Assembly: GCA_021816775.1 (NCBI GenBank)
Contig: JAKAXA010000004.1
Span: 114,420-178,419 of the forward strand
Reading direction: 5' to 3'
DNA: 64,000 nucleotides
From: Pseudomonadota bacterium
Lineage (GTDB): Bacteria > Pseudomonadota > Gammaproteobacteria > Steroidobacterales > Steroidobacteraceae
Positions 8,709 through 17,073 of this stretch are shown piece after piece. Position 1 is the first letter of the stretch, and each line of letters opens with the position of its first letter. The notes under the pieces are model-generated. The model made no database searches and was not told the DNA's origin. It saw nothing but the letters and a program-made list of their open reading frames with translations. Made by a program: the position numbers and the translations under genes.

Positions 8709-9985
8709 GACGAGGGGCCCTTCAACGAGGTGATGCCGAGCAGCTTGAGCACGTAGCGCTCGTAGAGCGGCGTGATCGAGCCGGTGCGCACCTTGCGCAG
8801 GAAGTACTTCTCGAAGGCCACCTTGCCGAGATGCACCCACTTGCCGACCTTGGTCCAGGTGACGTTGCGCGGGGGAATCTGCGGCAGCGCGACGAACGCC
8901 GCGCCGGTGTCGCCGAAGTCCGCGAGGCACACCGCGTTCCACGTCGCCTGCGCATCGGCCGGCCGGCCCTCGAGCTCGGCGGCGACGTTCTCGCAGATCG
9001 CGCTCACCATCGATTCGATCATGTAGCCGGTCTTCGGCGCCCCGGTCGGCACCGGGGTCGCCTCCACGGGCGGAATCGCGACACACACGCCGGCGGCGAA
9101 GATGTTGCGGTACTTCGTCGAGCGCTGATAGGGATCGATCAGCACCAAGCCGCGCGGATTGCACAGCCCCGGCACGGAGGCGACCGCATCGACTCCCTTG
9201 AATGCCGGCAGCACCATGGCGAAGCGAAAGCCGATCTGATGCTCCTGCTTCGGCTTGCCCGCCTCATCGTGCTCGAGCACGGTCATCGCCGCCTCGCTCG
9301 CCGAGGTGACCTTCGCGTTCGTGATCCACTTGATGTGCCGCTGCCTGAGCTCCGCTTCCATCAGCCCCTTGCTGTCGCCGACGCCGCCGAGGCCCATGTG
9401 GCCGATGTACGGCTCGCTGGTGACGAAGGTGATCGGCACCCGGTCGCGCAGCTTGCGCCGCCTGAGGTCGGAGTCGACGATCATCGCGAACTCATAGGCC
9501 GGCCCGAAGCAGCTCGCGCCCGCGGCCGCTCCAATCACCATCGGGCCCGGCTCGCGCAGGAACTGCTGGTACTTCTCCCAGGCGCGCACCGCGTGCGCCT
9601 GAGTGCAGATCGACTCGGTGTGCGCCTCGGGCCCGAGCCCTGGCACCTCCTCGAAGGCGAGCTTCGGGCCGGTGGTGATCACCAGATAATCATATTCGAG
9701 CGTGCGCGAGTCGCTCAGTGTGAGCACGCTGTGCTCGGCGTCGATCGTGCGGACCGGCTGATCGATCCAGTCGATGCCGTGGGCCGCGAGCGGCTCGCGC
9801 ATCGCCACGCGCGTCTTCTCCCGATCTCGCCAGCCGACGGCCACCCACGGATTCGACGGAGTGAACTCGAAATAAGGCGATGTGCCGATGAGCGTCACAC
9901 GATGCGCCTTGCCGAGACGCTTGCGCATCGTGTACGCGCAAGGCACTCCGCCGAGACCGGCGCCGATGATGGCTACATGTGCCAT
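8705..9985 (-). CDS. sqr: Sulfide:quinone oxidoreductase
   Basis: FAD flavoprotein of 426 residues that oxidises sulfide to polysulfide/sulfane sulfur and passes electrons to the quinone pool at the inner membrane. The N-terminal dinucleotide motif is GAGLGGVPCAY. The three cysteines of the Acidithiobacillus ferrooxidans type are all present: C127 (ESICTQ), C159 (GASCFGPAYEF) and C353 (TWNAVCLADFGD). The segments PPVEATPVPTGAPKTGYMIE and KVAFEKYFLRK also match that subtype, including the C-terminal membrane-binding part. It lies within an RND efflux operon, between permease and TolC genes, and downstream of a persulfide-sensor-type regulator. ATG with GGGGG six bases upstream. High confidence in function. 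Confidence 0.93.
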   Translation of the reverse strand: MAHVAIIGAGLGGVPCAYTMRKRLGKAHRVTLIGTSPYFEFTPSNPWVAVGWRDREKTRVAMREPLAAHGIDWIDQPVRTIDAEHSVLTLSDSRTLEYDYLVITTGPKLAFEEVPGLGPEAHTESICTQAHAVRAWEKYQQFLREPGPMVIGAAAGASCFGPAYEFAMIVDSDLRRRKLRDRVPITFVTSEPYIGHMGLGGVGDSKGLMEAELRQRHIKWITNAKVTSASEAAMTVLEHDEAGKPKQEHQIGFRFAMVLPAFKGVDAVASVPGLCNPRGLVLIDPYQRSTKYRNIFAAGVCVAIPPVEATPVPTGAPKTGYMIESMVSAICENVAAELEGRPADAQATWNAVCLADFGDTGAAFVALPQIPPRNVTWTKVGKWVHLGKVAFEKYFLRKVRTGSITPLYERYVLKLLGITSLKGPSS

Positions 9986-10051
9986 GACAACCCCCTGTGG
10001 AGAGACTCTCCGAAGTGAGTGACTGGCCAGCCCAACGCAAAGCAGCGCCCG

Positions 10052-13000
10052 TCACTCATGGGAGCCCTTCGCGCTCGCGCGCGCCGCGCGCGCTTCTCGC
10101 CGCTTCAGATAGGCGTAATACAGGACCGGAATCACCAGCAGCGTCAGCAGCGTCGAGACGAACACGCCGAACAGCAGCGAGATGGCCAGTCCGTTGAAGA
10201 TCGGGTCAGACAGGATGAACACCGCCCCGAGCATCGCCGCCACTGCGGTGAGCGCGATCGGCTTGGCACGGGTCGCCCCGGCGCGCACCACCGCATCCTC
10301 GGGCGAGTACCCGGAGCGCACTGCCCCGTCGATGAAATCAACGAGCAGGATGGAGTTGCGCACGATGATGCCGGCGAGCGCGATCATGCCGATCATGGAG
10401 GTCGCGGTGAACTGTGCCCCGAACAGCGCGTGCCCCGGCATCACGCCGATGACGGTGAGCGGAATCGGCGCCATGATAATAAAGGGCACCACATACGAGC
10501 CGAACTGCGCCACGATCAGGAGGTAGATCAGCGCCAGCCCCACCGAATAGGCGATGCCCATGTCGCGGAAGGTGTCGTAGGTCACCTGCCACTCTCCGCC
10601 CCACTTGATCGCGAACTCGTTGGGATTTGCGGGCTGGGTGATGTAGTGCTGCACGACGCTCACGCCGGCGGGCGGATGCCGGCGCAGCTTCCCGGCGATC
10701 TCGAACATGCCGTAGAGGGGGCTGTCGACCCGCCCGGCCATATCGCCGGTCACATAGGTGACGGGCACGAGGTCGCGGTGATAGATCGGCTGTTCCCAGG
10801 TGCGCCGCTGCACCTGCACGACGGACGACAGCGGCACGAGCGCGCCGCTGCTGGAGCTGACGCGCAGCGCCAGCACCTTCGAGAGGCGCGCCTGATCGGC
10901 GGGCGGGAGCTCGAGGCGCACCGGGATCAGGTCGCGCTCCCGACCGATGTGCACGTAGGTGGCATCGTAGCCGCTCAACGCAAGCGACACCGTTCGCGCG
11001 ATCGCCGCCTGCGACACGCCGAGCAGCGCGGCCTTCTGCCGTTCGACGTGCAGCACCAGCCGCGGCGCCGGCGCATCGACGGTGTCGTCGATGTCGACGA
11101 TGCCCGGGGTATTCTCGAAGTCCTTGCGCACGGCGAGCGCGATCTGCCGCTGCTTGGCGTAGCTTGGCCCATAGATCTCGGCGACAATGGGCGCCTGCAC
11201 CGGCGGCCCCGGCGGAATCTCCACCACGGAGATTGCCGCTCCGTAGCGGCGCGCCACCGGCGCGAGCTTCGAGCGCACCGCGAGCGCAATGGCGTGGCTC
11301 TGACGGCTGCGCGCACTCTTCGGCACGAGCTGCACGTCGATCTCGCCGAGCCGCGGGCCGTGGCGCAGATAATACTGACGCACCAGGCCGTTGAAGTTCA
11401 CCGGGCCTGCGGTGCCGGCGTAGACCTGGTAATCGCTCACCTCGGGCATCCGTGCGATGACCTGCGCGAGCGCATCGAGCACGTGCGCGCTGGACTCGAC
11501 CGTCGTGCCCACCGGCATGTTGACCACCACCTGGAACTCGGACCGGTTGTCGAAGGGCAGCATCTTCAGGACCACGGTCTCGGTCAGCACCAGGCTCACG
11601 GCCAGCAGAATCGCCACGCCGATGGCGCCGTAGAGCCAGCGGCGGCGCCGCTGGCCCGCGGGGCCTGCGAGAAACGGGCCGACCAGGCGTTGAAACAGCG
11701 GCAGCAGCGGCAGGTGCTGGCGGTGCTCAATGGGATCGATGTGGCTCTTGCCGAGCAGCTTGCGGCACAGCCACGGCGTGAACATCAGCGCGAAGCCGAG
11801 CGAGATCAACATCCCGGAGCTGGCGTTGATCGGGATGGGGCTCATGTAAGGGCCCATCATGCCGCCGACGAACGCCATGGGCATGAGCGCCGCGATGACC
11901 GTGAAGGTCGCGAGGATGGTCGGTCCGCCGACCTCATCGACCGCCACGGGAATGATGTCGCTCAGCGTGCCGCCCCCGAGGCGCATGTGGCGGTGCACGT
12001 TCTCCACGACCACGATCGCATCGTCGACCAGGATGCCGATCGAGAAGATCAGCGCGAACAGCGACACCCGGTTGATGGTGAAGCCCCACGCCCACGAGGC
12101 GAACAGCGTCGCCATCAGGGTGACCCCGACCGCCGCGCCGACCACCACCGCCTCGCGCCGCCCCATGGCGAGGACGACGAGCAGCACGACCGAAAGGGTC
12201 GCTTCGATGAGCTTCTCGATGAGCTCCTTCGCCTTCTCATCGGCGGTGTGTCCGTAGTTGCGCGTGACGGTGACGTGCACTCCGGCGGGTATGTACGTGC
12301 CCGCAAGCTCGCGCAGCCGCTGCATCACCGCATTGGAGATGGTGCTTGCGTTGGTGCCGGTCTTCTTGGCGATGGCGATCGTCACCGCCGGGGCATAGCT
12401 CACCTTCGGCAGCGCGCGCACGGCGGCACCCTCACCGGTGCCGAACCAGACGTACGAGTCGGGGGCATCGGGCGCGGCCGATACCTGCGCGACGTCGCTC
12501 AGATAGACCGGCTGCCCGTCGTGCACGCCGACGGCGAGGTTGGCGACATCGTCGCGGCCGGCGAGGAACGTGCCGGCCTGCACCGGCACCACTTGGTCGG
12601 CGCCGATCAGATTGCCGGCCTGGGTGACGAGATTGGCGGCCTGCAGCGCGCGGGCGACGTCCCCGGCCGAGAGTCCGTAGGCGGCGAGCCGGCCCGGCTC
12701 GAGCCGCACGCGCACGATGCTCTCGGGCGCACCGATGGTGGACACCTTGCGGGTGCCCGGGATGCGCTTCAGCTGAATCTCGATGGCGTGCGCCACCTTG
12801 CCGAGCTGGTACGAGCCGTAGCGCTGATCGGTGCTCCAGAGCGTGAGTGCGACGATCGGCACGTCGCTGATGCCCATCGGCTTGATCAGCGGCGGTAATA
12901 CTCCGGCGCTCGGGGGCCACAGGTCGCGATGCGAATAGATCGCGTTGTAGAGACGCACCACCGCCGCGTTGCGCGGCTGGCCGACCTCGAACTGGACGGA

Positions 13001-13294
13001 AATGACCGCGAGCCCCGGCCGGGACTCGGAATAGATGTGCTTGACGCCCGAGATCTCCCCGAGCACCTGCTCCATCGGGGTGGTCACCTGATTGGCGACC
13101 TGCTGCGAGGAGGCCCCCGGGAAGGGAATGAATACGTTCGCGAAGGTGACGTGGATCTGCGGGTCTTCCTCGCGCGGGGTGACCGCGAGCGCAAACAGGC
13201 CCAGCCCCACGGCCAGCAGCGCCAGCAGCGGGGTGATCTGATTGTGCAGGAATCGCCGGGCGAGCCGCCCGCTGAAACCGAGCTCCGTGCTCAC
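10052..13294 (-). CDS. RND efflux transporter permease (sulfide-locus pump)
   Basis: Inner-membrane proton-driven pump subunit of 1080 residues, the usual RND length. It shows the duplicated 12-TM layout with two large periplasmic loops; the first TM is followed by FPGASSQQVANQVTTPMEQ, a typical porter-domain start. TM4 carries the paired acidic residues for proton relay (SIGILVDDAIVVVENVHRH). The double Asp resembles HAE-type pumps rather than CusA-type metal pumps, but the substrate cannot be read from sequence. The GTG start overlaps the adaptor stop codon (GTGA), and the SQR gene follows after 66 bp. Its placement under a likely persulfide-responsive promoter suggests a sulfur-linked substrate or stress role (inference). 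Confidence 0.9.
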   Translation of the reverse strand: MSTELGFSGRLARRFLHNQITPLLALLAVGLGLFALAVTPREEDPQIHVTFANVFIPFPGASSQQVANQVTTPMEQVLGEISGVKHIYSESRPGLAVISVQFEVGQPRNAAVVRLYNAIYSHRDLWPPSAGVLPPLIKPMGISDVPIVALTLWSTDQRYGSYQLGKVAHAIEIQLKRIPGTRKVSTIGAPESIVRVRLEPGRLAAYGLSAGDVARALQAANLVTQAGNLIGADQVVPVQAGTFLAGRDDVANLAVGVHDGQPVYLSDVAQVSAAPDAPDSYVWFGTGEGAAVRALPKVSYAPAVTIAIAKKTGTNASTISNAVMQRLRELAGTYIPAGVHVTVTRNYGHTADEKAKELIEKLIEATLSVVLLVVLAMGRREAVVVGAAVGVTLMATLFASWAWGFTINRVSLFALIFSIGILVDDAIVVVENVHRHMRLGGGTLSDIIPVAVDEVGGPTILATFTVIAALMPMAFVGGMMGPYMSPIPINASSGMLISLGFALMFTPWLCRKLLGKSHIDPIEHRQHLPLLPLFQRLVGPFLAGPAGQRRRRWLYGAIGVAILLAVSLVLTETVVLKMLPFDNRSEFQVVVNMPVGTTVESSAHVLDALAQVIARMPEVSDYQVYAGTAGPVNFNGLVRQYYLRHGPRLGEIDVQLVPKSARSRQSHAIALAVRSKLAPVARRYGAAISVVEIPPGPPVQAPIVAEIYGPSYAKQRQIALAVRKDFENTPGIVDIDDTVDAPAPRLVLHVERQKAALLGVSQAAIARTVSLALSGYDATYVHIGRERDLIPVRLELPPADQARLSKVLALRVSSSSGALVPLSSVVQVQRRTWEQPIYHRDLVPVTYVTGDMAGRVDSPLYGMFEIAGKLRRHPPAGVSVVQHYITQPANPNEFAIKWGGEWQVTYDTFRDMGIAYSVGLALIYLLIVAQFGSYVVPFIIMAPIPLTVIGVMPGHALFGAQFTATSMIGMIALAGIIVRNSILLVDFIDGAVRSGYSPEDAVVRAGATRAKPIALTAVAAMLGAVFILSDPIFNGLAISLLFGVFVSTLLTLLVIPVLYYAYLKRREARAARASAKGSHE

Positions 13295-14370
13295 TGCGCG
13301 CTCCCGGTCAGCACCGGGAACGGCTCGAGCCGGCGCATGGCCGCAAGTGGATCGAGCGCCACCCGCTCTCCCGGCGTGAGGCCCGAGAGAACCTCGATCC
13401 GATCACCCCGCGGCTCCCCGAGGCGCACCTGCTGCAGCAGAGTATTGCCGTTCGGCTGCACCACATAGACCGCGGTCACCGCGCTGCGGCGCACGATCGC
13501 GCGCTGCGGCACCAGCAGCTGCCTGCGCTCGCCGGTGTCGAAGGCGACAGGCACCACCATGCCCGGGTACATTCCGGCGACCGCAGCGGCGAGCGCCAGA
13601 TGCACCCGGAACGTGTTGGAGCCGGCCGATGCCTCTGGGAAAACGGTCACGCGCGCCGCGCGGATCGCCTGGCCGTTGAAGTAGATCGTGGCCTCGCCGA
13701 CGCGCCGCACCGTGTTGCCGAGCGATTCGGGGATGCTCGCCACCACACGCAGTGACTGCAGGGAGGCGATGCCGAGCAGCGCTGTGCCCGGGGCAACCGC
13801 CTCGCCCACCTGGACCCGCCGGCGGGTGATGACGCCCGCGTAAGGAGCGCGGACCTCGGTGTAATTGACGCCTTCGGCCGCGCCGGCCACCGCCGCGCGG
13901 GCGCTGTTCAGTGCCGCTTCGGCGGCGTCGCGCTCGGCGGTGACTCGGTCGAGATCGGCCTTGGGCACGACCTGCTGGTCGTACATGTCGCGGATTCGCC
14001 CATAGCGCGTCTGAGCTTCCTTCGCCCGCGCCTGCGCGGCGCGCAACGCCGCGCGCGCCTGGCCGAGATTTGCGCGCTGGATCGTGGCGTGCAGCCTCAT
14101 CAGCAGCGCGCCGGCCGGCACGAAGTCACCCACATGGTGATAGATCGCTGCCACCCGGCCGGCGGTCTGCGCGGTCAGCGTGGCGCGATCGACCGCCTGC
14201 ACGATGCCGTCAAAGCGCCATTGCGCCGTGGCTTGCTCGAACTCGACGCGCACCGAGGCGAGCGGCGGGGCGCTCGCGCGCTCCCGCGGCGCGTGAGGCG
14301 CGCTGCAGGCTGCGAGCCCACCGGCCGCCGCGCACGCCAGCGCAGCGAGAAACACTCCACGTCGGCTCAT
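13291..14370 (-). CDS. RND efflux periplasmic adaptor (lipoprotein)
   Basis: Membrane-fusion protein of 359 residues linking the RND permease to TolC. The chosen ATG gives a lipoprotein signal (MSRRGVFLAAL ... GGLAACSAP) with Cys22 as the lipidation site. The body has the HlyD/biotinyl-lipoyl hairpin: first lipoyl half near TAQTAGRVAAIYHHVGDFV, a coiled-coil with MYDQQVVPKADLDRV, and second half at VRAPYAGVITRRRVQVGEAV. Beta-barrel and membrane-proximal domains follow. Second gene of the SQR operon, 17 bp after the DUF2892 gene and overlapping the permease by 4 bp. In-frame extension upstream of the ATG would overlap the DUF2892 gene and is rejected. Confidence 0.9.
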   Translation of the reverse strand: MSRRGVFLAALACAAAGGLAACSAPHAPRERASAPPLASVRVEFEQATAQWRFDGIVQAVDRATLTAQTAGRVAAIYHHVGDFVPAGALLMRLHATIQRANLGQARAALRAAQARAKEAQTRYGRIRDMYDQQVVPKADLDRVTAERDAAEAALNSARAAVAGAAEGVNYTEVRAPYAGVITRRRVQVGEAVAPGTALLGIASLQSLRVVASIPESLGNTVRRVGEATIYFNGQAIRAARVTVFPEASAGSNTFRVHLALAAAVAGMYPGMVVPVAFDTGERRQLLVPQRAIVRRSAVTAVYVVQPNGNTLLQQVRLGEPRGDRIEVLSGLTPGERVALDPLAAMRRLEPFPVLTGSAQ

Positions 14371-14387
14371 TTCGCGCTCCCTTGCGC

Positions 14388-14588
14388 TCAGAACGCTGCG
14401 CCGGGCCTGACACCGAGGCGTTTGAGGATTCTGGCGAGCGGACAGAAGCCGCTGAAGGCCGATTGAAGCATGTTCGCGCCGACGAACGCGGGCACGAGCA
14501 GCCACCAGGGGCTCACCAGAGCGCTCAGCAGCACACCGATCAATATGAAACTGCCCGCGAAGGCAAAGACGAGCCGATCGATTGACAT
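14388..14588 (-). CDS. DUF2892 small membrane protein
   Basis: A 66-residue protein with two hydrophobic segments ([18 protein letters not shown] and [18 protein letters not shown]) and the family's [12 protein letters not shown] motif, as in DUF2892 proteins and the membrane tail of the rhodanese YgaP. DUF2892 genes are frequent in sulfide, rhodanese and BigR/SqrR loci, where a role in sulfur trafficking is suspected but unproven. It is the first gene of the SQR-RND operon, with GGGAGA just upstream of the ATG and the palindromic operator about 60 bp upstream. The cysteine in FCPL could carry a persulfide (inference). Confidence 0.85.
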   Translation of the reverse strand: MSIDRLVFAFAGSFILIGVLLSALVSPWWLLVPAFVGANMLQSAFSGFCPLARILKRLGVRPGAAF

Positions 14589-14642
14589 GACATTCTCCCG
14601 TAAAGACCGCCCCAGGACGGCGCGCCATCGAGGGTGGCGCTT

Positions 14643-14670
14643 AGTATATTAGCAATCGCTAATTTAGCAA
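14643..14670 (-). promoter_or_regulatory. Promoter and palindromic operator of the DUF2892-RND-SQR operon
   Basis: Read on the minus strand: -35 TTGCTA (14670-14665), a 16-bp spacer, and -10 TATACT (14648-14643). The palindrome ATTAGCAATCGCTAAT (14648-14663, 6-bp arms) occupies the spacer, so a dimeric repressor bound there would exclude RNA polymerase. The element is AT-rich in an otherwise GC-rich window and lies in the 118-bp gap between the DUF2892 start and the divergent ArsR-family gene. Palindromes of ATTAG...CTAAT type fit the BigR class of regulators. Promoter boxes and palindrome are seen directly; binding is inferred. Confidence 0.7.
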
Positions 14671-14706
14671 GTGGCGATTTACACATGACTGGCTTACACT
14701 TGCGGG

Positions 14707-15075
14707 GTGATGCGAACCCGTGCACCATCCGCACCCAGGAGCCGCGGCGCTCTGCTGCGCGGCGGCGGCGCGCTTGCGCACGCGGCCCGCGACATGAAGC
14801 CGCACTGCGGCGAGGCTGCCGGCGTCCTGCGCGCGCTCGGCAATGAGCAGCGTCTGATGATCCTGTGCCATCTGGTGCCTCGGCCGCTGTCGGTCGGCCA
14901 ATTGAACGAGCGGGTCACGCTCAGCCAGTCCGCCCTCTCGCAGCACCTCGCGGTGCTGCGCAAGGCGGGGATGGTGCGCACCGAACGCCAGTCGCAAACG
15001 GTCTACTACTCGCTCGCCCCCGGCATCGTCACGCGGCTACTCGGGGTCCTCCACGATGAATTTTGCGGCCTCTGA
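14707..15075 (+). CDS. ArsR-family persulfide-sensing repressor (BigR/SqrR-like)
   Basis: Winged-helix repressor. The helix-turn-helix region is NERVTLSQSALSQHLAVLRK, preceded by ALGNEQRLMILCHL and followed by the wing RTERQSQTVYYSL. The two diagnostic cysteines are C54 (MILC, helix alpha2) and C120 (DEFC, last helix). Their 66-residue spacing equals that of C41/C107 in Rhodobacter SqrR and C42/C108 in Xylella BigR, which form an intramolecular tetrasulfide with reactive sulfur and release DNA. The ArsR metal-binding motif is absent. The gene is divergent from the SQR-RND operon with a palindromic operator between. The start is uncertain: GTG 14707, ATG 14710 or ATG 14794; the last gives 93 residues, closer to family length. 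Confidence 0.88.
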   Translation: MMRTRAPSAPRSRGALLRGGGALAHAARDMKPHCGEAAGVLRALGNEQRLMILCHLVPRPLSVGQLNERVTLSQSALSQHLAVLRKAGMVRTERQSQTVYYSLAPGIVTRLLGVLHDEFCGL

Positions 15076-15124
15076 CCCCTCGTGCTTCAATACGCGGTTT
15101 CCACCGCGGATCCGTACAAACCCC

Positions 15125-16204
15125 ATGCCTGAACTGTTCGACCCGATCCAGGTTGGCGAGCTGCGCTTGCCCAATCGCATCGTGATGGCGCCGCTGACGC
15201 GCAGCCGCGCCGGCGCCGAGCGCGTGCCCAACGCGCTGATGGGCGAGTACTACCGCCAGCGCGCCTCGGCGGGCCTCATCATTTCAGAGGCCACGGTGGT
15301 GACGCCCATGGGCATCGGCTACGCCGACACCCCGGGGATCTGGTCCGACGAGCAGGTCGAGGGATGGCGGCAGGTCACACGCGCGGTGCACGCCGAGGGC
15401 GGGCGGATGTTCCTTCAGCTCTGGCACGTCGGCCGGGTGTCGCATCCGCTGCTTCTCGACGGGCAATTGCCGGTGGCTCCGAGCGCCATCGCGCCCGACG
15501 GTCACGTCAGTCGCGTGCAACCGAAGGCCCCCTACGTAGTCCCGCGTGCGCTCGCGCGCGAGGAGATTCCGCAGGTCATCGCTGCATTTGCCCGCGGCGC
15601 CGAGAACGCCCAGCGGGCCGGCTTCGATGGGGTGGAGCTGCACGGGGCCAACGGCTATCTGCTCGATCAATTCCTGCAGGACAGCGCCAACCGGCGCGAG
15701 GACGATTACGGCGGCTCCATCGCCAATCGCGCGCGGCTGCTGCTCGAGGTGGCCGATGCGGTGATCAGAGTGTGGGGACCGGGACGCCTCGGCGTACACC
15801 TCGCCCCGCGGGGAGATGCCCACTCCATGGGCGACTCGGACCGCGCCGCGACCTTCGGCCACGTGGTGCGCGAGCTGTCCCGGCGCCGGATCGCGTTCGT
15901 CTGCGTGCGCGAGCATCTCGAGGGCGAGCGTATCGGCCCGCAGCTGAAGCGCGAGTTCAACGGCGTCTACATCGCGAACGAGAAGCTCACGCTCGAGAGC
16001 GCCACGCGGCTGCTCGAGAGCGGCGAGGCCGACGCGGCCGCCTTCGGCAAGCTCTTCATTGCCAATCCGGATCTGGTCGAGCGCCTGCGGGCTGCAGCGC
16101 CCCTCAACGAGCTGCGGCCGGAATACTTCTACACCGGCGGTGCCGCCGGATACACCGATTATCCCAAGCTCGCGACCGGCACGCCGGGAAGCCGCGGCGC
16201 CTGA
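15125..16204 (+). CDS. Old yellow enzyme-family alkene reductase
   Basis: FMN-dependent NAD(P)H oxidoreductase of 359 residues, TIM-barrel, reducing activated C=C bonds of enals, enones, quinones or nitro compounds (NemA/OYE family). Recognisable features are the N-terminal MAPLTRSRAG flavin-contact motif, the HGANGYLLDQFLQDSANRR block following the catalytic/substrate-binding HGAN, and the C-terminal FGKLFIANPDLVERL and FYTGGAAGYTDYP. The ATG followed by MPELFDPIQVGELRLPNR was chosen because it places the family start correctly; an upstream in-frame ATG overlaps the ArsR gene. It lies 49 bp after the regulator on the same strand and may be co-transcribed with it, giving a possible electrophile-detoxification link (inference). 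Confidence 0.9.
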   Translation: MPELFDPIQVGELRLPNRIVMAPLTRSRAGAERVPNALMGEYYRQRASAGLIISEATVVTPMGIGYADTPGIWSDEQVEGWRQVTRAVHAEGGRMFLQLWHVGRVSHPLLLDGQLPVAPSAIAPDGHVSRVQPKAPYVVPRALAREEIPQVIAAFARGAENAQRAGFDGVELHGANGYLLDQFLQDSANRREDDYGGSIANRARLLLEVADAVIRVWGPGRLGVHLAPRGDAHSMGDSDRAATFGHVVRELSRRRIAFVCVREHLEGERIGPQLKREFNGVYIANEKLTLESATRLLESGEADAAAFGKLFIANPDLVERLRAAAPLNELRPEYFYTGGAAGYTDYPKLATGTPGSRGA

Positions 16205-16210
16205 GTCCGC

Positions 16211-17026
16211 TCAGGCCCCGAAGCTGAAGCAGGAATAGGCCTTCCCGCCGATGCGGCCGCGGAATGTGGCGCGGCCCGGGTCCTCCCCGGCCGCCCCCGC
16301 GGCGACCATCAGCGGGATGAGGTGCTCGGCGCGCGGGTGACAGGCGCGAGCGTTCGGCGCCGAGCGCCAGTCGATCAGCCGCGAGCGGCGTTCGGCCGTA
16401 TCGGCCGTCGCGACCGTCGCATTCAGCCACTCGTCGAACGCACCCGAACCGTCCTCTGCGCCGTCGAACACCCGGCGCAGGTTGTGGTAGCTGCTGCCGC
16501 TGCCGATGAGCAGCACCTGCTCGTTGCGCAGCGGCGAGAGCGCCGCGCCGATGGCCAGATGATGCGCCGGATCCAGGTCGGCGCCGAGCGAGAGCATGAC
16601 CACGGGGATGCGCGCCGGCGGATCGATGATGAGCATGGGCACGAACACCCCATGATCGAAGCCGCGCTCGGCATTGGCGGCCGAGGCGATGCCGGCCGCC
16701 TCGAGAAGTCCGCGCACGCGCTCGGCGAGCTGCGGCGCGCCAGGGGCCGGATAGCTCAACTGATAGGTCTGCGGCGGGAAGCCGTAGTAATCGAACAGCA
16801 TCGGCGGGGCCGGCGCGGTGCTCACCGTCGGCACGGCCTCTTCCCAATGCGCCGAAACCATCACGATGGCGCGCGGCGGCGCCGGCAGGCTCGCGAGCAG
16901 GCCGGCGAGGTAGCCGCGTAGGCCATCGTAGGCATGCGCTCCGATGGGCTCGGGGAATTCCATCCAGAAGCACGGTCCGCCGCCGTGCGTGAGATAAACC
17001 GTCGGCTGCCGCGCAAGACTCGTCAT
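16211..17026 (-). CDS. LigB/DODA-type extradiol dioxygenase family protein
   Basis: Protein of 271 residues of the class III extradiol dioxygenase (LigB/DODA; E. coli YgiD) family, which open aromatic rings with a mononuclear metal. Visible metal/active-site histidines: YLTHGGGPCFWME at the N-terminus, MVSAHWEE, RGFDHGVFVPML, and a late HPRAEHLIPLMVAAGA containing the catalytic His. The start MTSLARQPTVYLTHGG was selected; a 10-residue longer version is possible. Convergent with the old yellow enzyme gene (6 bp gap) and divergent from the MBL-fold gene. The physiological substrate is unknown. Confidence 0.87.
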   Translation of the reverse strand: MTSLARQPTVYLTHGGGPCFWMEFPEPIGAHAYDGLRGYLAGLLASLPAPPRAIVMVSAHWEEAVPTVSTAPAPPMLFDYYGFPPQTYQLSYPAPGAPQLAERVRGLLEAAGIASAANAERGFDHGVFVPMLIIDPPARIPVVMLSLGADLDPAHHLAIGAALSPLRNEQVLLIGSGSSYHNLRRVFDGAEDGSGAFDEWLNATVATADTAERRSRLIDWRSAPNARACHPRAEHLIPLMVAAGAAGEDPGRATFRGRIGGKAYSCFSFGA

Positions 17027-17073
17027 GGCCCGCTCCGCCTGATGCGCCCCACGCATGGTAGCATCCCGCCGCG

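Noticed and set aside
10019..12898. 959-codon open frame antisense to the RND permease
   Set aside because: His/Arg/Asp-rich translation without homology; the opposite strand is an unmistakable RND permease.
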